Positions 46,966 to 54,692 of a stretch of DNA of 64,000 bases are shown in pieces. The notes under the pieces are model-generated. The model was not told the origin of the DNA. It saw nothing but the letters and a program-made list of their open reading frames with translations, and did not search any database. Within the stretch, counting starts at the first letter, position 1, and each line of letters opens with the position of its first letter. Origin of the DNA: Candidatus Gastranaerophilales bacterium (GTDB taxonomy: Bacteria; Cyanobacteriota; Vampirovibrionia; Gastranaerophilales; Gastranaerophilaceae); assembly GCA_944323685.1 (NCBI GenBank), contig CALUTJ010000002.1:1-64000 (forward strand). The letters run 5' to 3'. The position numbers and the translations under genes are program-made.

Positions 46966-47126
46966 TAAGGTGCAAAGCAACGTGAACGAATTTTTGGAGT
47001 GACACATTGTTCACATAGTGAAGCCATTTTTCAGGCTTCACCACAGTTCAGCCGAAAAAGAAGGCAAAGGTGAGCAGTGACGGCTCGAAGGCTCGAGGCG
47101 GCAACTGCGACACTGGATTAGATAAA
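46947..47126 (+). repeat. Repeat A, full copy 5
   Basis: This full-length copy supplies the final five codons and stop of the AsmA-like gene and runs to 30 bp before the 3' end of the convergent pcrA. Small substitutions (AAGGTGCAAAGCAACG) distinguish it from the other copies. Confidence 0.9.
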
Positions 47127-47155
47127 AAGCCGCATACGGGTTTTTAAATACGTTT

Positions 47156-49705
47156 TCAGAATTTTTTCAGGTTTGCATAAAGTGCGTCAACTGCCTTTTT
47201 GCCCTGCTTGCCAAAATCGATTACGTACATCGAAGATGAGCCAATATGTTTTATCTCGTCAATATAGCCAAGGCCGAATTTTTCGTGAAAGACTCTGTCC
47301 CCTTTTGCAAAAGTGTTTGCCTGTTCATTTTGGGCAGCCTGAGCAGCTTCTTTTGCCTTTTTCTCTTCAAGCATTCTTTTTATGGGGTTGTCTTCAAGCA
47401 ATTTTTTGATTTTTTCTTCGTCTTTTGCCTGATTTTGCGCGTTTTTAACTACAAAAGCCTCTTTTTTTACAAAATTATTTTGTTTTTTAGGCGTTTGTGA
47501 CAGCGGGTGTTTTTTGTAAGAGTAGGAAGAATTTTCGTAAACCTCGCCGTTGTAAACAGGCTTTTTCTTCACGACTTTGCTAATGCTCTGAGTGTTGTTC
47601 AACCCTGATGACGGAGCCACAAACCCTTTGCCAAAGCTGTTTGTCTTTTCAACATAACCTGAATAATCAGCTCTGGCCTGTGATTTGATTTTGTTAACCG
47701 CCTGATTAAACGTGCCTCTGCCGCCTGAAGAGTAGCTGTTATCGTCAGAGGTGTTCCTTTCCGTAAGATTATGCGGAATCTCCTCTAAAAATCTGCTCGG
47801 TGTGTAGTAGCGCGTTTCGCCCCACATCTGGCGTCTTTTGGCGTAGGTTATGTAGAGTTTCTGCTTTGCACGCGTTACCCCTACATACATAAGGCGGCGT
47901 TCTTCTTCCATCTCGGTATTGTTGTTTAGCGAACGGCTGTGTGGAAATATGCCCTCTTCCAGCCCTGCAAGAAAGACCGTATCAAACTCAAGCCCTTTAG
48001 CAGCGTGCAGGGTCATTAAGGTAACGGCGTTTTCCGCATCGGGAGTTTCGTCTAGGTCGCTGACCAACGCAACCTGTGCGAGAAATTCGCCCAGAATGTT
48101 TGACTCGTCCTCGGGGGCAAAGTCGCGCGCAACGTTAACAAGCTCCTGTAAGTTTTCTATGCGCGACTGCGACTCTTCCGTATCCTCCTGTTTTAACTCG
48201 GCAAGATAGCCTGTTTCTTCAATAATAAATGCAATAAACTCTGGCAGCGAAAGTGATGTACGGTTTTTATCCAGCCTGTCAATAAGCTGCGCAAAATTTT
48301 TCAGCTTTGATTTTACACCCGCGGAAAAATCCTCGTATTCATCAATATTTTCTATCACCTGATAGATTGAATAATCCAGCTCTGTTGCTATGTCTTGCAG
48401 CTTTTTGACTGTTGTATCTCCGATAGCACGTTTTGGAACATTGATGATTCTTTTCAAACTCTGAGAATCATGCCTGTTGTAAATCAGTTTTAAATAAGCA
48501 ATCAGGTCTTTAATTTCTTTACGTTCGTAGAACTTTAAGCCCCCTACCATGCGGTAAGATATCCCCTGAGAGATGAGAGCCTCTTCTATAGCGCGTGACT
48601 GAGAGTTTGTACGGTATAACACAGCACAGTCGTTGAGACTGCGCACGTTGTGTTTTATTTTATTTGCGATGTAATAGGCTTCGCCTGATTCGTCCTGCGC
48701 TTCGTAGATATCGATTTTTTCGCCCTGACCTTTTGTTGAGTACAGGTTTTTGCTCAAACGCTCAGTATTGTTGACGATAATTGCGTTTGCCGCGTCAAGA
48801 ATCGTTCCGACGGAGCGGTAGTTTTTTTCAAGCTTAATGAGTTTTGCGTTTTTGTAATCAGTCTGAAAGTTGAGGATGATTTTGTAATCAGCACCCCTCC
48901 AGCTGTAAATCGACTGGTCAACATCGCCCACAACGCAGAGGCTTCTGCCTTTTAGCTCTTCGTCAGTTTTGCCGTTTGAATACAGGTGGCGTATAAGCAT
49001 ATACTGGCTTATGTTTGTGTCTTGAAACTCATCGACAAGTATGTGAGAAAAACGTTCGTGGTATTTGTTTCTTACATCTTCGTTTGTTGAAAGAAGGTTT
49101 ACCGTTAAAAGCAGCATGTCATCAAAGTCTATGGCGTTATTTGCAAGCAGCTGCTTTTCGTATTCGTAATAAATTTCCGAAATCTTTTGAGAGCGGTAAT
49201 CTCTTGCGCGGGTAGCAAAAGTATATGCGTCTTGCATCTTGCTTTTTGCATTGCTTATTGCTGCTTTAACGAGTTTCGGGGCAAAGGTTTTTTCATCAAT
49301 ATTCAGTTTTTTTATTGCGTTTTTGATGATTGTGTTTGTATCTGTTTCATCGTAAATAACATAGTTGTTGTCCCATTTTCTTCCGTCGGGGCTTTGGTAG
49401 TTTTCTATGTCGAATCTGAGGATTCTGCCGCAGATGTTGTGGAAGGTACCTACCCACATTTTTTTAACGACATCTTCGCCTATCATTTTGGAAAGACGTT
49501 CGCGCATTTCTTTTGCGGCTTTGTTCGTAAAGGTTACTGCAAGAATTTTGTAGGGGTTAACACCTGATTTAACAAGGTTGACTATACGTGTTGTAAGCAC
49601 TTTTGTCTTGCCGCTGCCTGCTCCCGCCAGCACAAGCAATGCCCCTTCTTTTTCAACAACGGCTTCTTTTTGTTCGTCGTTAAGACCTTTCAGTAACTCT
49701 TCCAA
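47156..49705 (-). CDS. pcrA: UvrD/PcrA-type ATP-dependent DNA helicase
   Basis: This 849-residue superfamily 1A helicase unwinds DNA in repair and replication restart. Motifs: Q-motif LNDEQKEAV, Walker A AGAGSGKT (27-34), TFTNKAAKEM, DEFQDTN, VVGDVDQSIYSWRGA, KLEKNYRS, TLHAAKGLEFDTVF and YVGVTRAK. The C-terminal part includes a low-complexity linker and the PcrA-type tail with GDRVFHEKFGLGYI (about 795-808), a Tudor-like domain that contacts RNA polymerase in PcrA. The length is slightly above the family's usual size. It stands alone on the minus strand. Confidence 0.93.
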   Translation of the reverse strand: MEELLKGLNDEQKEAVVEKEGALLVLAGAGSGKTKVLTTRIVNLVKSGVNPYKILAVTFTNKAAKEMRERLSKMIGEDVVKKMWVGTFHNICGRILRFDIENYQSPDGRKWDNNYVIYDETDTNTIIKNAIKKLNIDEKTFAPKLVKAAISNAKSKMQDAYTFATRARDYRSQKISEIYYEYEKQLLANNAIDFDDMLLLTVNLLSTNEDVRNKYHERFSHILVDEFQDTNISQYMLIRHLYSNGKTDEELKGRSLCVVGDVDQSIYSWRGADYKIILNFQTDYKNAKLIKLEKNYRSVGTILDAANAIIVNNTERLSKNLYSTKGQGEKIDIYEAQDESGEAYYIANKIKHNVRSLNDCAVLYRTNSQSRAIEEALISQGISYRMVGGLKFYERKEIKDLIAYLKLIYNRHDSQSLKRIINVPKRAIGDTTVKKLQDIATELDYSIYQVIENIDEYEDFSAGVKSKLKNFAQLIDRLDKNRTSLSLPEFIAFIIEETGYLAELKQEDTEESQSRIENLQELVNVARDFAPEDESNILGEFLAQVALVSDLDETPDAENAVTLMTLHAAKGLEFDTVFLAGLEEGIFPHSRSLNNNTEMEEERRLMYVGVTRAKQKLYITYAKRRQMWGETRYYTPSRFLEEIPHNLTERNTSDDNSYSSGGRGTFNQAVNKIKSQARADYSGYVEKTNSFGKGFVAPSSGLNNTQSISKVVKKKPVYNGEVYENSSYSYKKHPLSQTPKKQNNFVKKEAFVVKNAQNQAKDEEKIKKLLEDNPIKRMLEEKKAKEAAQAAQNEQANTFAKGDRVFHEKFGLGYIDEIKHIGSSSMYVIDFGKQGKKAVDALYANLKKF

Positions 49706-49846
49706 TGCTCCCCCTCGATACTCTGTAGATTTTTCGCTATGTTTCAGCTTATTTTCATTAAAACACTTTTAATTTTCATAATTTAATGATATTATTATGA
49801 TAAATCAAAAAATTTTTTAGTAAAATATTATATTTAGGATACAAAG

Positions 49847-50413
49847 ATGTCAGACGAAAACGAAAAAAAAGAACAACCTACGATTATGGTTCCTACGGAT
49901 GATTTGGATACCGTCTCGGAAGAAGATGCAAACACTGTAGACCAGCTTGCAATGGAGCTTGCTACGCTTCAGCAGTCAACAAAGAGAATTGCCATAATCG
50001 GCAGCCGTAATTTACCTATAACTCATCAGCAGATTATAGAAACTCTGTCTTATGCCCTTGTTATGCAGGGTAACACAATTATTACGTCAGGCGGTTCTTC
50101 AGGTACAAACGCAGCCACTATCAGAGGTGCGATGAAATCAAACCCTGACAAATTAAAGGTTATTTTGCCGCAGACAATAGGCCAGCAGCCGTCTGATGTT
50201 CAGGATCAGCTTATAGGGGTTCCCAATATCATAGAACATGCTGACAGAGCTATGATGACCCTTGCCGATGCCAGCCGCATTTGCAACAGAGAGATTATTG
50301 ACGACTGCCAGCAGTTGATTTGTTTCCTCTCGCATACATCAAATACATTGCACAAAGCAATTGAGTATGCGGAAGAATCTCATAAAGTTATTACTGCATT
50401 CTACTTGGATTAG
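49847..50413 (+). CDS. SLOG/DprA-like Rossmann protein of cyanobacterial type
   Basis: This 188-residue protein has an acidic N-terminal tail followed by a SLOG-type nucleotide-binding Rossmann fold: RIAIIGSRNLPITHQQII, then TLSYALVMQG and TIITSGGSSGTNAATIRGA, then CNREIIDDCQQLICF. Similar proteins in Cyanobacteria are annotated as DNA recombination-mediator protein A, but lack the full DprA architecture. The ligand and role are unknown. It is one of the better markers for a cyanobacterial-lineage origin of this window. TAGGA precedes the ATG, and a strong terminator follows. Confidence 0.75.
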   Translation: MSDENEKKEQPTIMVPTDDLDTVSEEDANTVDQLAMELATLQQSTKRIAIIGSRNLPITHQQIIETLSYALVMQGNTIITSGGSSGTNAATIRGAMKSNPDKLKVILPQTIGQQPSDVQDQLIGVPNIIEHADRAMMTLADASRICNREIIDDCQQLICFLSHTSNTLHKAIEYAEESHKVITAFYLD

Positions 50414-50438
50414 AATATAAAGTAGAAATTAAATTATA

Positions 50439-50473
50439 AGAGCCGGCTTGAATAGACACCGGCTCTTTTTTTG
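50439..50473 (+). terminator. Rho-independent terminator
   Basis: AGAGCCGG and CCGGCTCT form an 8-bp GC-rich stem followed by seven or more T residues, 26 bp after the SLOG gene. Confidence 0.85.
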
Positions 50474-50517
50474 CGCAAAGCATTCGGACAGTCACGGCTG
50501 CGGAGCCGCTACAGGAT

Positions 50518-51146
50518 ATTTCATATAGTCAACTGCCCAAGATATAATAACTATACAGCAAGCAGATACTACGTATCTGTCTTAGCTCCTCTCACAAACG
50601 ATTGAGTATCGTTTGTTCGGCAGAGTCTCTACTCGAAACGTGCCACTGGCATATTTACTCGGCATAGTGTGTACCACTTCTAGCCTGAGATGTTGGCGAG
50701 TTTGAAGTATCCCACGTAAAATGGAATTAATCAGTAGGCAATACAAGAAAAAACACTTGAAACAGAGAATATCTCAACACCTCCGACCTTTGTGGAGTGA
50801 GTTACAGAAAGTTTCACAAACAACTACAAGCGAGGTTTGTTTGAGGGCTATGTAATTATAACAAACACTTTTATTTAATGAGGGATAGCAATTTATATAG
50901 CCCGAGTTGCCGAGCACCGGTTTGTGTTACTTTCTGTATGAACGGAACAGCAGGTCGGGAGTTTCTTGGGCTCCACCCGTTCTTTGCGCCAAAGAATGGG
51001 TGGAACATAAAGCTATAATCGAGTTTTAATAACTAACTGTTTTTGAAATTGTCCTACTTATTGATTACATTTTTTGTGGTACAGAGCAGTTTACGAGCCA
51101 TACATATCAGGATGCCCTTCGGGTACAAGCGAGGTCCCACTCAGAC
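50518..51146 (-). repeat. Repeat B, full copy 6
   Basis: This full-length minus-strand copy lies between convergent genes for the SLOG protein and L34, with terminators on both sides. The ACAAACGAT/ATCGTTTGT hairpin (50594-50616) has, in the element's own orientation, the loop ACTCA, the reverse complement of TGAGT in copy 4. Confidence 0.92.
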
Positions 51147-51162
51147 ATATTAACAACACTAA

Positions 51163-51198
51163 AAAACGGGTCTGTCTTAAAACAACTGACCCGTTTTT
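51163..51198 (-). terminator. Terminator of rpmH
   Basis: AAAACGGGTC and GACCCGTTTT form a perfect 10-bp stem with a T-run on the minus strand, 15 bp past the L34 stop codon. Confidence 0.8.
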
Positions 51199-51213
51199 AG
51201 ATTTAAAAGTTTT

Positions 51214-51381
51214 TAAAAGACTATAAAACTAAGCTCTTTTTTTAGCCTGAATAGCTAATCTGTGACGGCCTTTGGCTCTTCTTCTGTTCAAGACTGTTCT
51301 TCCGCCCGGAGTAGCCATTCTTGCTCTGAAGCCGCTGACGTTCTGTCTTTTTCTTTTTGTTCCTTCTAATGTACGTCTCAT
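51214..51381 (-). CDS. rpmH: 50S ribosomal protein L34
   Basis: This 55-residue protein of the large ribosomal subunit is below the usual ORF size cut-off. It starts [18 protein letters not shown] and continues [20 protein letters not shown], matching L34; the TLEGT opening resembles the cyanobacterial TLGGT form. The last seven or so residues (ELSFIVF) extend beyond the usual family end. A strong AAGGAG precedes the ATG and a TTGACA promoter lies at 51420-51448. In most bacteria rpmH is followed by rnpA and yidC; here a terminator and repeat B copy 6 follow, so that operon is broken. Confidence 0.9.
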
Positions 51382-51419
51382 TTTTATTGCTCCTTGAATT
51401 AATTTTTTTGCGTTATATC

Positions 51420-51448
51420 ATGATAAATAAGACAAAGATGATTGTCAA
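51420..51448 (-). promoter_or_regulatory. Promoter of rpmH
   Basis: On the minus strand a consensus TTGACA (51448-51443) and TATCAT (51425-51420) are 17 bp apart, about 40 bp before the L34 start. The box lies inside the short divergent region with proC. Confidence 0.7.
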
Positions 51449-51486
51449 ATGCGCACAAAAAAGGTTTTAATAAAGGTTTACACAAG

Positions 51487-52320
51487 ATGGATAATAAACA
51501 AGCACAAAACACTGATACAATTGGTTTTATAGGCGCGGGAAAAATGGCAACCGCCATTATGAAAGGGCTTTTAAAATCAAAAATTTATGATGCAAAACAC
51601 ATAATCGCCTCTGAGCCGAACCTTGACAGCGCGCACAAAACAGAAAAAGAACTCGGCATAAAAATGGTGCACAACAACCGTGAAGCAGCCGCAAACGCTG
51701 ATATTATCCTGCTTGCGGTAAAACCTTTTGTTGTTAAAGATGTTCTGACCGAAATCGAAGACAGAATTGACGATTCAAAGCTTATAATCACAATAGCGGC
51801 AGGTATTTCTTCTCAGCGTGTGGAAGAAATTCTTGAGAAAAAAGCCCGTGTCATAAGAGTTATGCCAAACACTCCGGCATTGCTGGCAGAAGGGATGAGT
51901 GCAGTGTGCAAAGGCGCGCACGCAACAGACAGAGACTTTGAAAAGGTCAAACAAATATTTTCATCCGTCGGAAAAGTTGTTGAAGCAAAAGAATCCGACA
52001 TTGACGCAATTACCGGTGTAAGCGGTTCCGGCCCAGCGTTTTATTACTACATAATCGATGCCATTGCAAAAGCAGGCGAAAAACTCGGGCTTGATTACAA
52101 CACAGCGCTTTTATTATCGGCACAGACCGCGCTTGGTTCAGCCAAAATGATTCTGGAATCAGGCACAGACCCGCAGCAGCTTATTACAAACGTGACTACC
52201 CCCGGCGGCACCACTGCCGAAGGCAACAAGGTGCTTAACGAAAGCAATATATCCGATATCCTTTTTGAAACCGTTGACAAAACAGCTCAAAAATCACATC
52301 AGATGAGTAAACTTTTATAA
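51487..52320 (+). CDS. proC: Pyrroline-5-carboxylate reductase
   Basis: ProC reduces pyrroline-5-carboxylate to proline with NAD(P)H. The 277-residue protein shows the dinucleotide motif IGFIGAGKMATAI near the N terminus, LAVKPFVV, RVMPNTPAL, the catalytic-domain helix GVSGSGPAFYYYIIDA and the signature VTTPGGTTAEG. ATG 51487 is chosen over an in-frame TTG at 51442, which would add 15 residues of no family similarity and overlap the rpmH promoter. It is transcribed divergently from rpmH. Confidence 0.93.
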   Translation: MDNKQAQNTDTIGFIGAGKMATAIMKGLLKSKIYDAKHIIASEPNLDSAHKTEKELGIKMVHNNREAAANADIILLAVKPFVVKDVLTEIEDRIDDSKLIITIAAGISSQRVEEILEKKARVIRVMPNTPALLAEGMSAVCKGAHATDRDFEKVKQIFSSVGKVVEAKESDIDAITGVSGSGPAFYYYIIDAIAKAGEKLGLDYNTALLLSAQTALGSAKMILESGTDPQQLITNVTTPGGTTAEGNKVLNESNISDILFETVDKTAQKSHQMSKLL

Positions 52321-52397
52321 ATTTAATAGCAAAAAATATTTTTTTTGATTTTTACATAATCACAATCCCCGGAATATCAAAAATCGGAAAAATATTT

Positions 52398-52961
52398 ATG
52401 CAGCATATCAGTTTCGGCTTAAGCATATCCCCTGTAAAAGCAAATGAACTAAATAAAATCGCGCAGCAAATCGGCCGCGAAAACGGTGTATATCACCCGT
52501 GGACATTAGAACAGAGCGTAAAAGCGCCAAACGCTTTCACCACAAACGTAATTGATTGCAGCGCCTGCCTGATAACAGACGGTCAGGAGGTTTTGATGAT
52601 GCATCTTGACCCTTCCAAAGAATCAAACCATTTTTTCTATTTTATTTTTGATTACATAAAACGAAAAATAGATTTAAACAGCAAAGATTTGCAGGCTGTT
52701 TTAATAGGTTCAAAAAACAACAAACGCAGTCAGGATATTTATACAAAATTCCAGCAGTTTCTTAAGGATTATTCAATACCTTATACCCAGCTTAAAGACG
52801 GAAAAACGCCGACCTCGGTTGCCTATAAAAGCTCAACCGACACGGTATACGTCAGCAATTTGACAATGGATAAAATGCTAAAAAAAGGTACAAGCCCTTT
52901 TGAAGCGTTGAAAAAAAGTTTTCAAAAAGTTGAGATTTCTGACTGTGACGAAATAGCTTAA
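52398..52961 (+). CDS. Uncharacterised protein with HISFG start
   Basis: This 187-residue protein is not recognised. It begins MQHISFGLS, the shared SFG motif at the very N terminus. The middle has NVIDCSACLITDGQEV followed by a His (HLDP) about ten residues later and AVLIGSKNN; a Cys then a His between strands recalls the CheD-type glutamine deamidase core, but the match is too loose to assign. It lies 78 bp downstream of proC and 41 bp upstream of another SFK/NFK-motif gene, probably co-transcribed with the latter. Confidence 0.55.
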   Translation: MQHISFGLSISPVKANELNKIAQQIGRENGVYHPWTLEQSVKAPNAFTTNVIDCSACLITDGQEVLMMHLDPSKESNHFFYFIFDYIKRKIDLNSKDLQAVLIGSKNNKRSQDIYTKFQQFLKDYSIPYTQLKDGKTPTSVAYKSSTDTVYVSNLTMDKMLKKGTSPFEALKKSFQKVEISDCDEIA

Positions 52962-53002
52962 TTTTTTTTATGATTTACAATATTATCAGAAAGGTGAATT
53001 TT

Positions 53003-53599
53003 ATGTCCGTAAATCCTGTATCTAAAAACTTTAATAAAAATAATCCGATAAACTTTAAATCAAAAATTGTCCCGAACAAATTTCTGAAAGAAATGATTGA
53101 CTCTGCGATTTACGATGTAAACTCCACGGGTGAACCTTATTACGGCAGAGAGCTGCTTGTCCCTTTAAAATCGTTTTTAAATGACGGACAAAAAGATGTT
53201 ATAGAGTTTTCCTTAAAAGAGGGTACAGGTCAAAAATATTACACCCCTACGGCAACCGACATTTTTGTAAATAAACATAAAGTTATGGATGGTTATGTTG
53301 ATGAGTTTCTTGCTCTGGAAGAGGATGCTTTAGACGGAGATTTTGGCAAAAAAGCTATAGTCGAATTTTATGAATGCGTAAATCGCAAACCGTTTCATAA
53401 AAAAGAATTAACCAAACAGGAACTAAACTTAATAGAACCCGAAATTTTAAAAATACAAAAGTTGAGCCCTGAAAATCCCGAAATTCTTAATAAAATAAAA
53501 GACCAAACCGATGTAATTAAAAATAAATTGTGCAAAAATATTATTAAAGAATTAAAGATGGTGAAAAAACAAATCTTTAATCAACCAAAAGACATTTAA
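53003..53599 (+). CDS. Uncharacterised protein with INFKSK motif
   Basis: This 198-residue protein is not recognised. The start at 53003 follows a good AAAGGTG; an earlier in-frame codon at 52970 is less likely. PINFKSKIV at 16-24 places the F-K motif at Phe18, the same place as in several other proteins here. The rest is mixed alpha/beta with a long Lys-rich C-terminal helix. No signal peptide is present. It is followed by sugE 25 bp downstream. Confidence 0.6.
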   Translation: MSVNPVSKNFNKNNPINFKSKIVPNKFLKEMIDSAIYDVNSTGEPYYGRELLVPLKSFLNDGQKDVIEFSLKEGTGQKYYTPTATDIFVNKHKVMDGYVDEFLALEEDALDGDFGKKAIVEFYECVNRKPFHKKELTKQELNLIEPEILKIQKLSPENPEILNKIKDQTDVIKNKLCKNIIKELKMVKKQIFNQPKDI

Positions 53600-53624
53600 T
53601 ATTGCTTTTTGAAAGGATAATTAT

Positions 53625-53942
53625 ATGCACTGGTTAATACTTTTTGTCGCCGGCCTTTTTGAAATCAGCTGGGCTGTCGGGTTAAAATTCACTCACGGTT
53701 TTACACAGTTGATTCCTTCCGTAATTACGGTAATATGCATGATTGCTAGTTTTTATTTTCTTGCGCTGGCGCTAAAAAGCCTGCCATTAGGTACGGCTTA
53801 TGCAATATGGACGGGCATAGGCACAATCGGCACAGTGATATTCGGCATAATTTTGTTTAAAGAACCTGTTACTGCAATGAGGCTGTTTTGTATTGCATTA
53901 ATTGTCTGCGGCATTACGGGGTTAAAGCTCTTAACCCAATAA
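53625..53942 (+). CDS. sugE: SMR-family guanidinium exporter SugE/Gdx
   Basis: This 105-residue small multidrug resistance protein has four membrane helices and acts as an antiparallel dimer. The proton/substrate Glu13 lies in GLFEISWAVGLK, and FTHGF follows it, both diagnostic for the SugE/Gdx subtype that exports guanidinium. LPLGTAYAIWTGIG is the family's third-helix motif. AAAGGA precedes the ATG. No guanidine riboswitch is seen upstream. It probably shares a transcript with the preceding unknown gene. Confidence 0.9.
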   Translation: MHWLILFVAGLFEISWAVGLKFTHGFTQLIPSVITVICMIASFYFLALALKSLPLGTAYAIWTGIGTIGTVIFGIILFKEPVTAMRLFCIALIVCGITGLKLLTQ

Positions 53943-54073
53943 ATTCAAATGTACTCAAGTGCTTTTGGCAGGGGGAAAAGATTAAATTATTAAATACATA
54001 AAATAGTGGACAAAAGACCTGAGTTTTAGTATATAATAAAAGACATAAACAATGATATAAGGAGAATCAATCT

Positions 54074-54328
54074 ATGTTGCCCATTGTTACGGAAGAACAC
54101 GCTTCACTTGCATTTGCCGAAATATTTCAGGATGTTCACGGCTGGCGTAAAAAGATGATTCACTATATAAAAGACGAAAATCCGGAAATCAACAGCGCAA
54201 TTATTGAGGCTGCAAACAATACTGATTTAGACCCCAAAGCCGTTGCACTGGGTGCTTACATGACATACATTTTGATTGAAATGGCGGCTAAAGACGATGC
54301 CGGCATGAATTTTGAAATAGAAGAGTAG
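54074..54328 (+). CDS. Uncharacterised small acidic protein
   Basis: This 84-residue protein is not recognised. It is acidic and helical (ASLAFAEIFQDVHGWRKKM, AAKDDAGMNFEIEE) without Cys or signal peptide. A good AAGGAG sits 10 bp before the ATG and a TATAAT lies at 54032-54037, with a poor -35. It converges with the small gene ending at 54330, one base after its stop. Confidence 0.6.
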   Translation: MLPIVTEEHASLAFAEIFQDVHGWRKKMIHYIKDENPEINSAIIEAANNTDLDPKAVALGAYMTYILIEMAAKDDAGMNFEIEE

Positions 54329-54329
54329 T

Positions 54330-54692
54330 TTATTCAACGATTTTCACTTTAAAGTTTTGTATAGGCCGGTTTGTCAGAAGCTTTTTCTGATTTTCGAGAT
54401 TGTTTTTTATTGCAAAAATCCAGCCGGTTTTAGTGTTAACAAACAGAAAGAACGCAGCCTGACTTTCTAAAAGCTTTTGCCTGTTGTCGATTACAAGCTC
54501 GCCTTTGTCGGAGAGCGGAAAAACGCTGAAAGACAGAGGGGTGGTCAAATTGCTGTCAACAAAAGCATCGAATTTTGTATTTTTAAGCCTTGTTGTATCT
54601 TTCAGCACAGCCTGATTTTTATAAGTTGTGCACCACCTGTACAAACCGGTTATAATTTCATCTGTCTTATCGTTCGGAGTGTTTGCGTTCAT
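54330..54692 (-). CDS. Uncharacterised small protein
   Basis: This 120-residue protein is not recognised. It has a helical start and three or four beta strands (FSVFPLSDKGELVI, FFLFVNTKTGWIFAI). The start overlaps the 3' end of the GGDEF/HD-GYP gene by 26 bp on the same strand, so translational coupling is likely and a link with c-di-GMP signalling is possible, but only inferred from position. Confidence 0.5.
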   Translation of the reverse strand: MNANTPNDKTDEIITGLYRWCTTYKNQAVLKDTTRLKNTKFDAFVDSNLTTPLSFSVFPLSDKGELVIDNRQKLLESQAAFFLFVNTKTGWIFAIKNNLENQKKLLTNRPIQNFKVKIVE

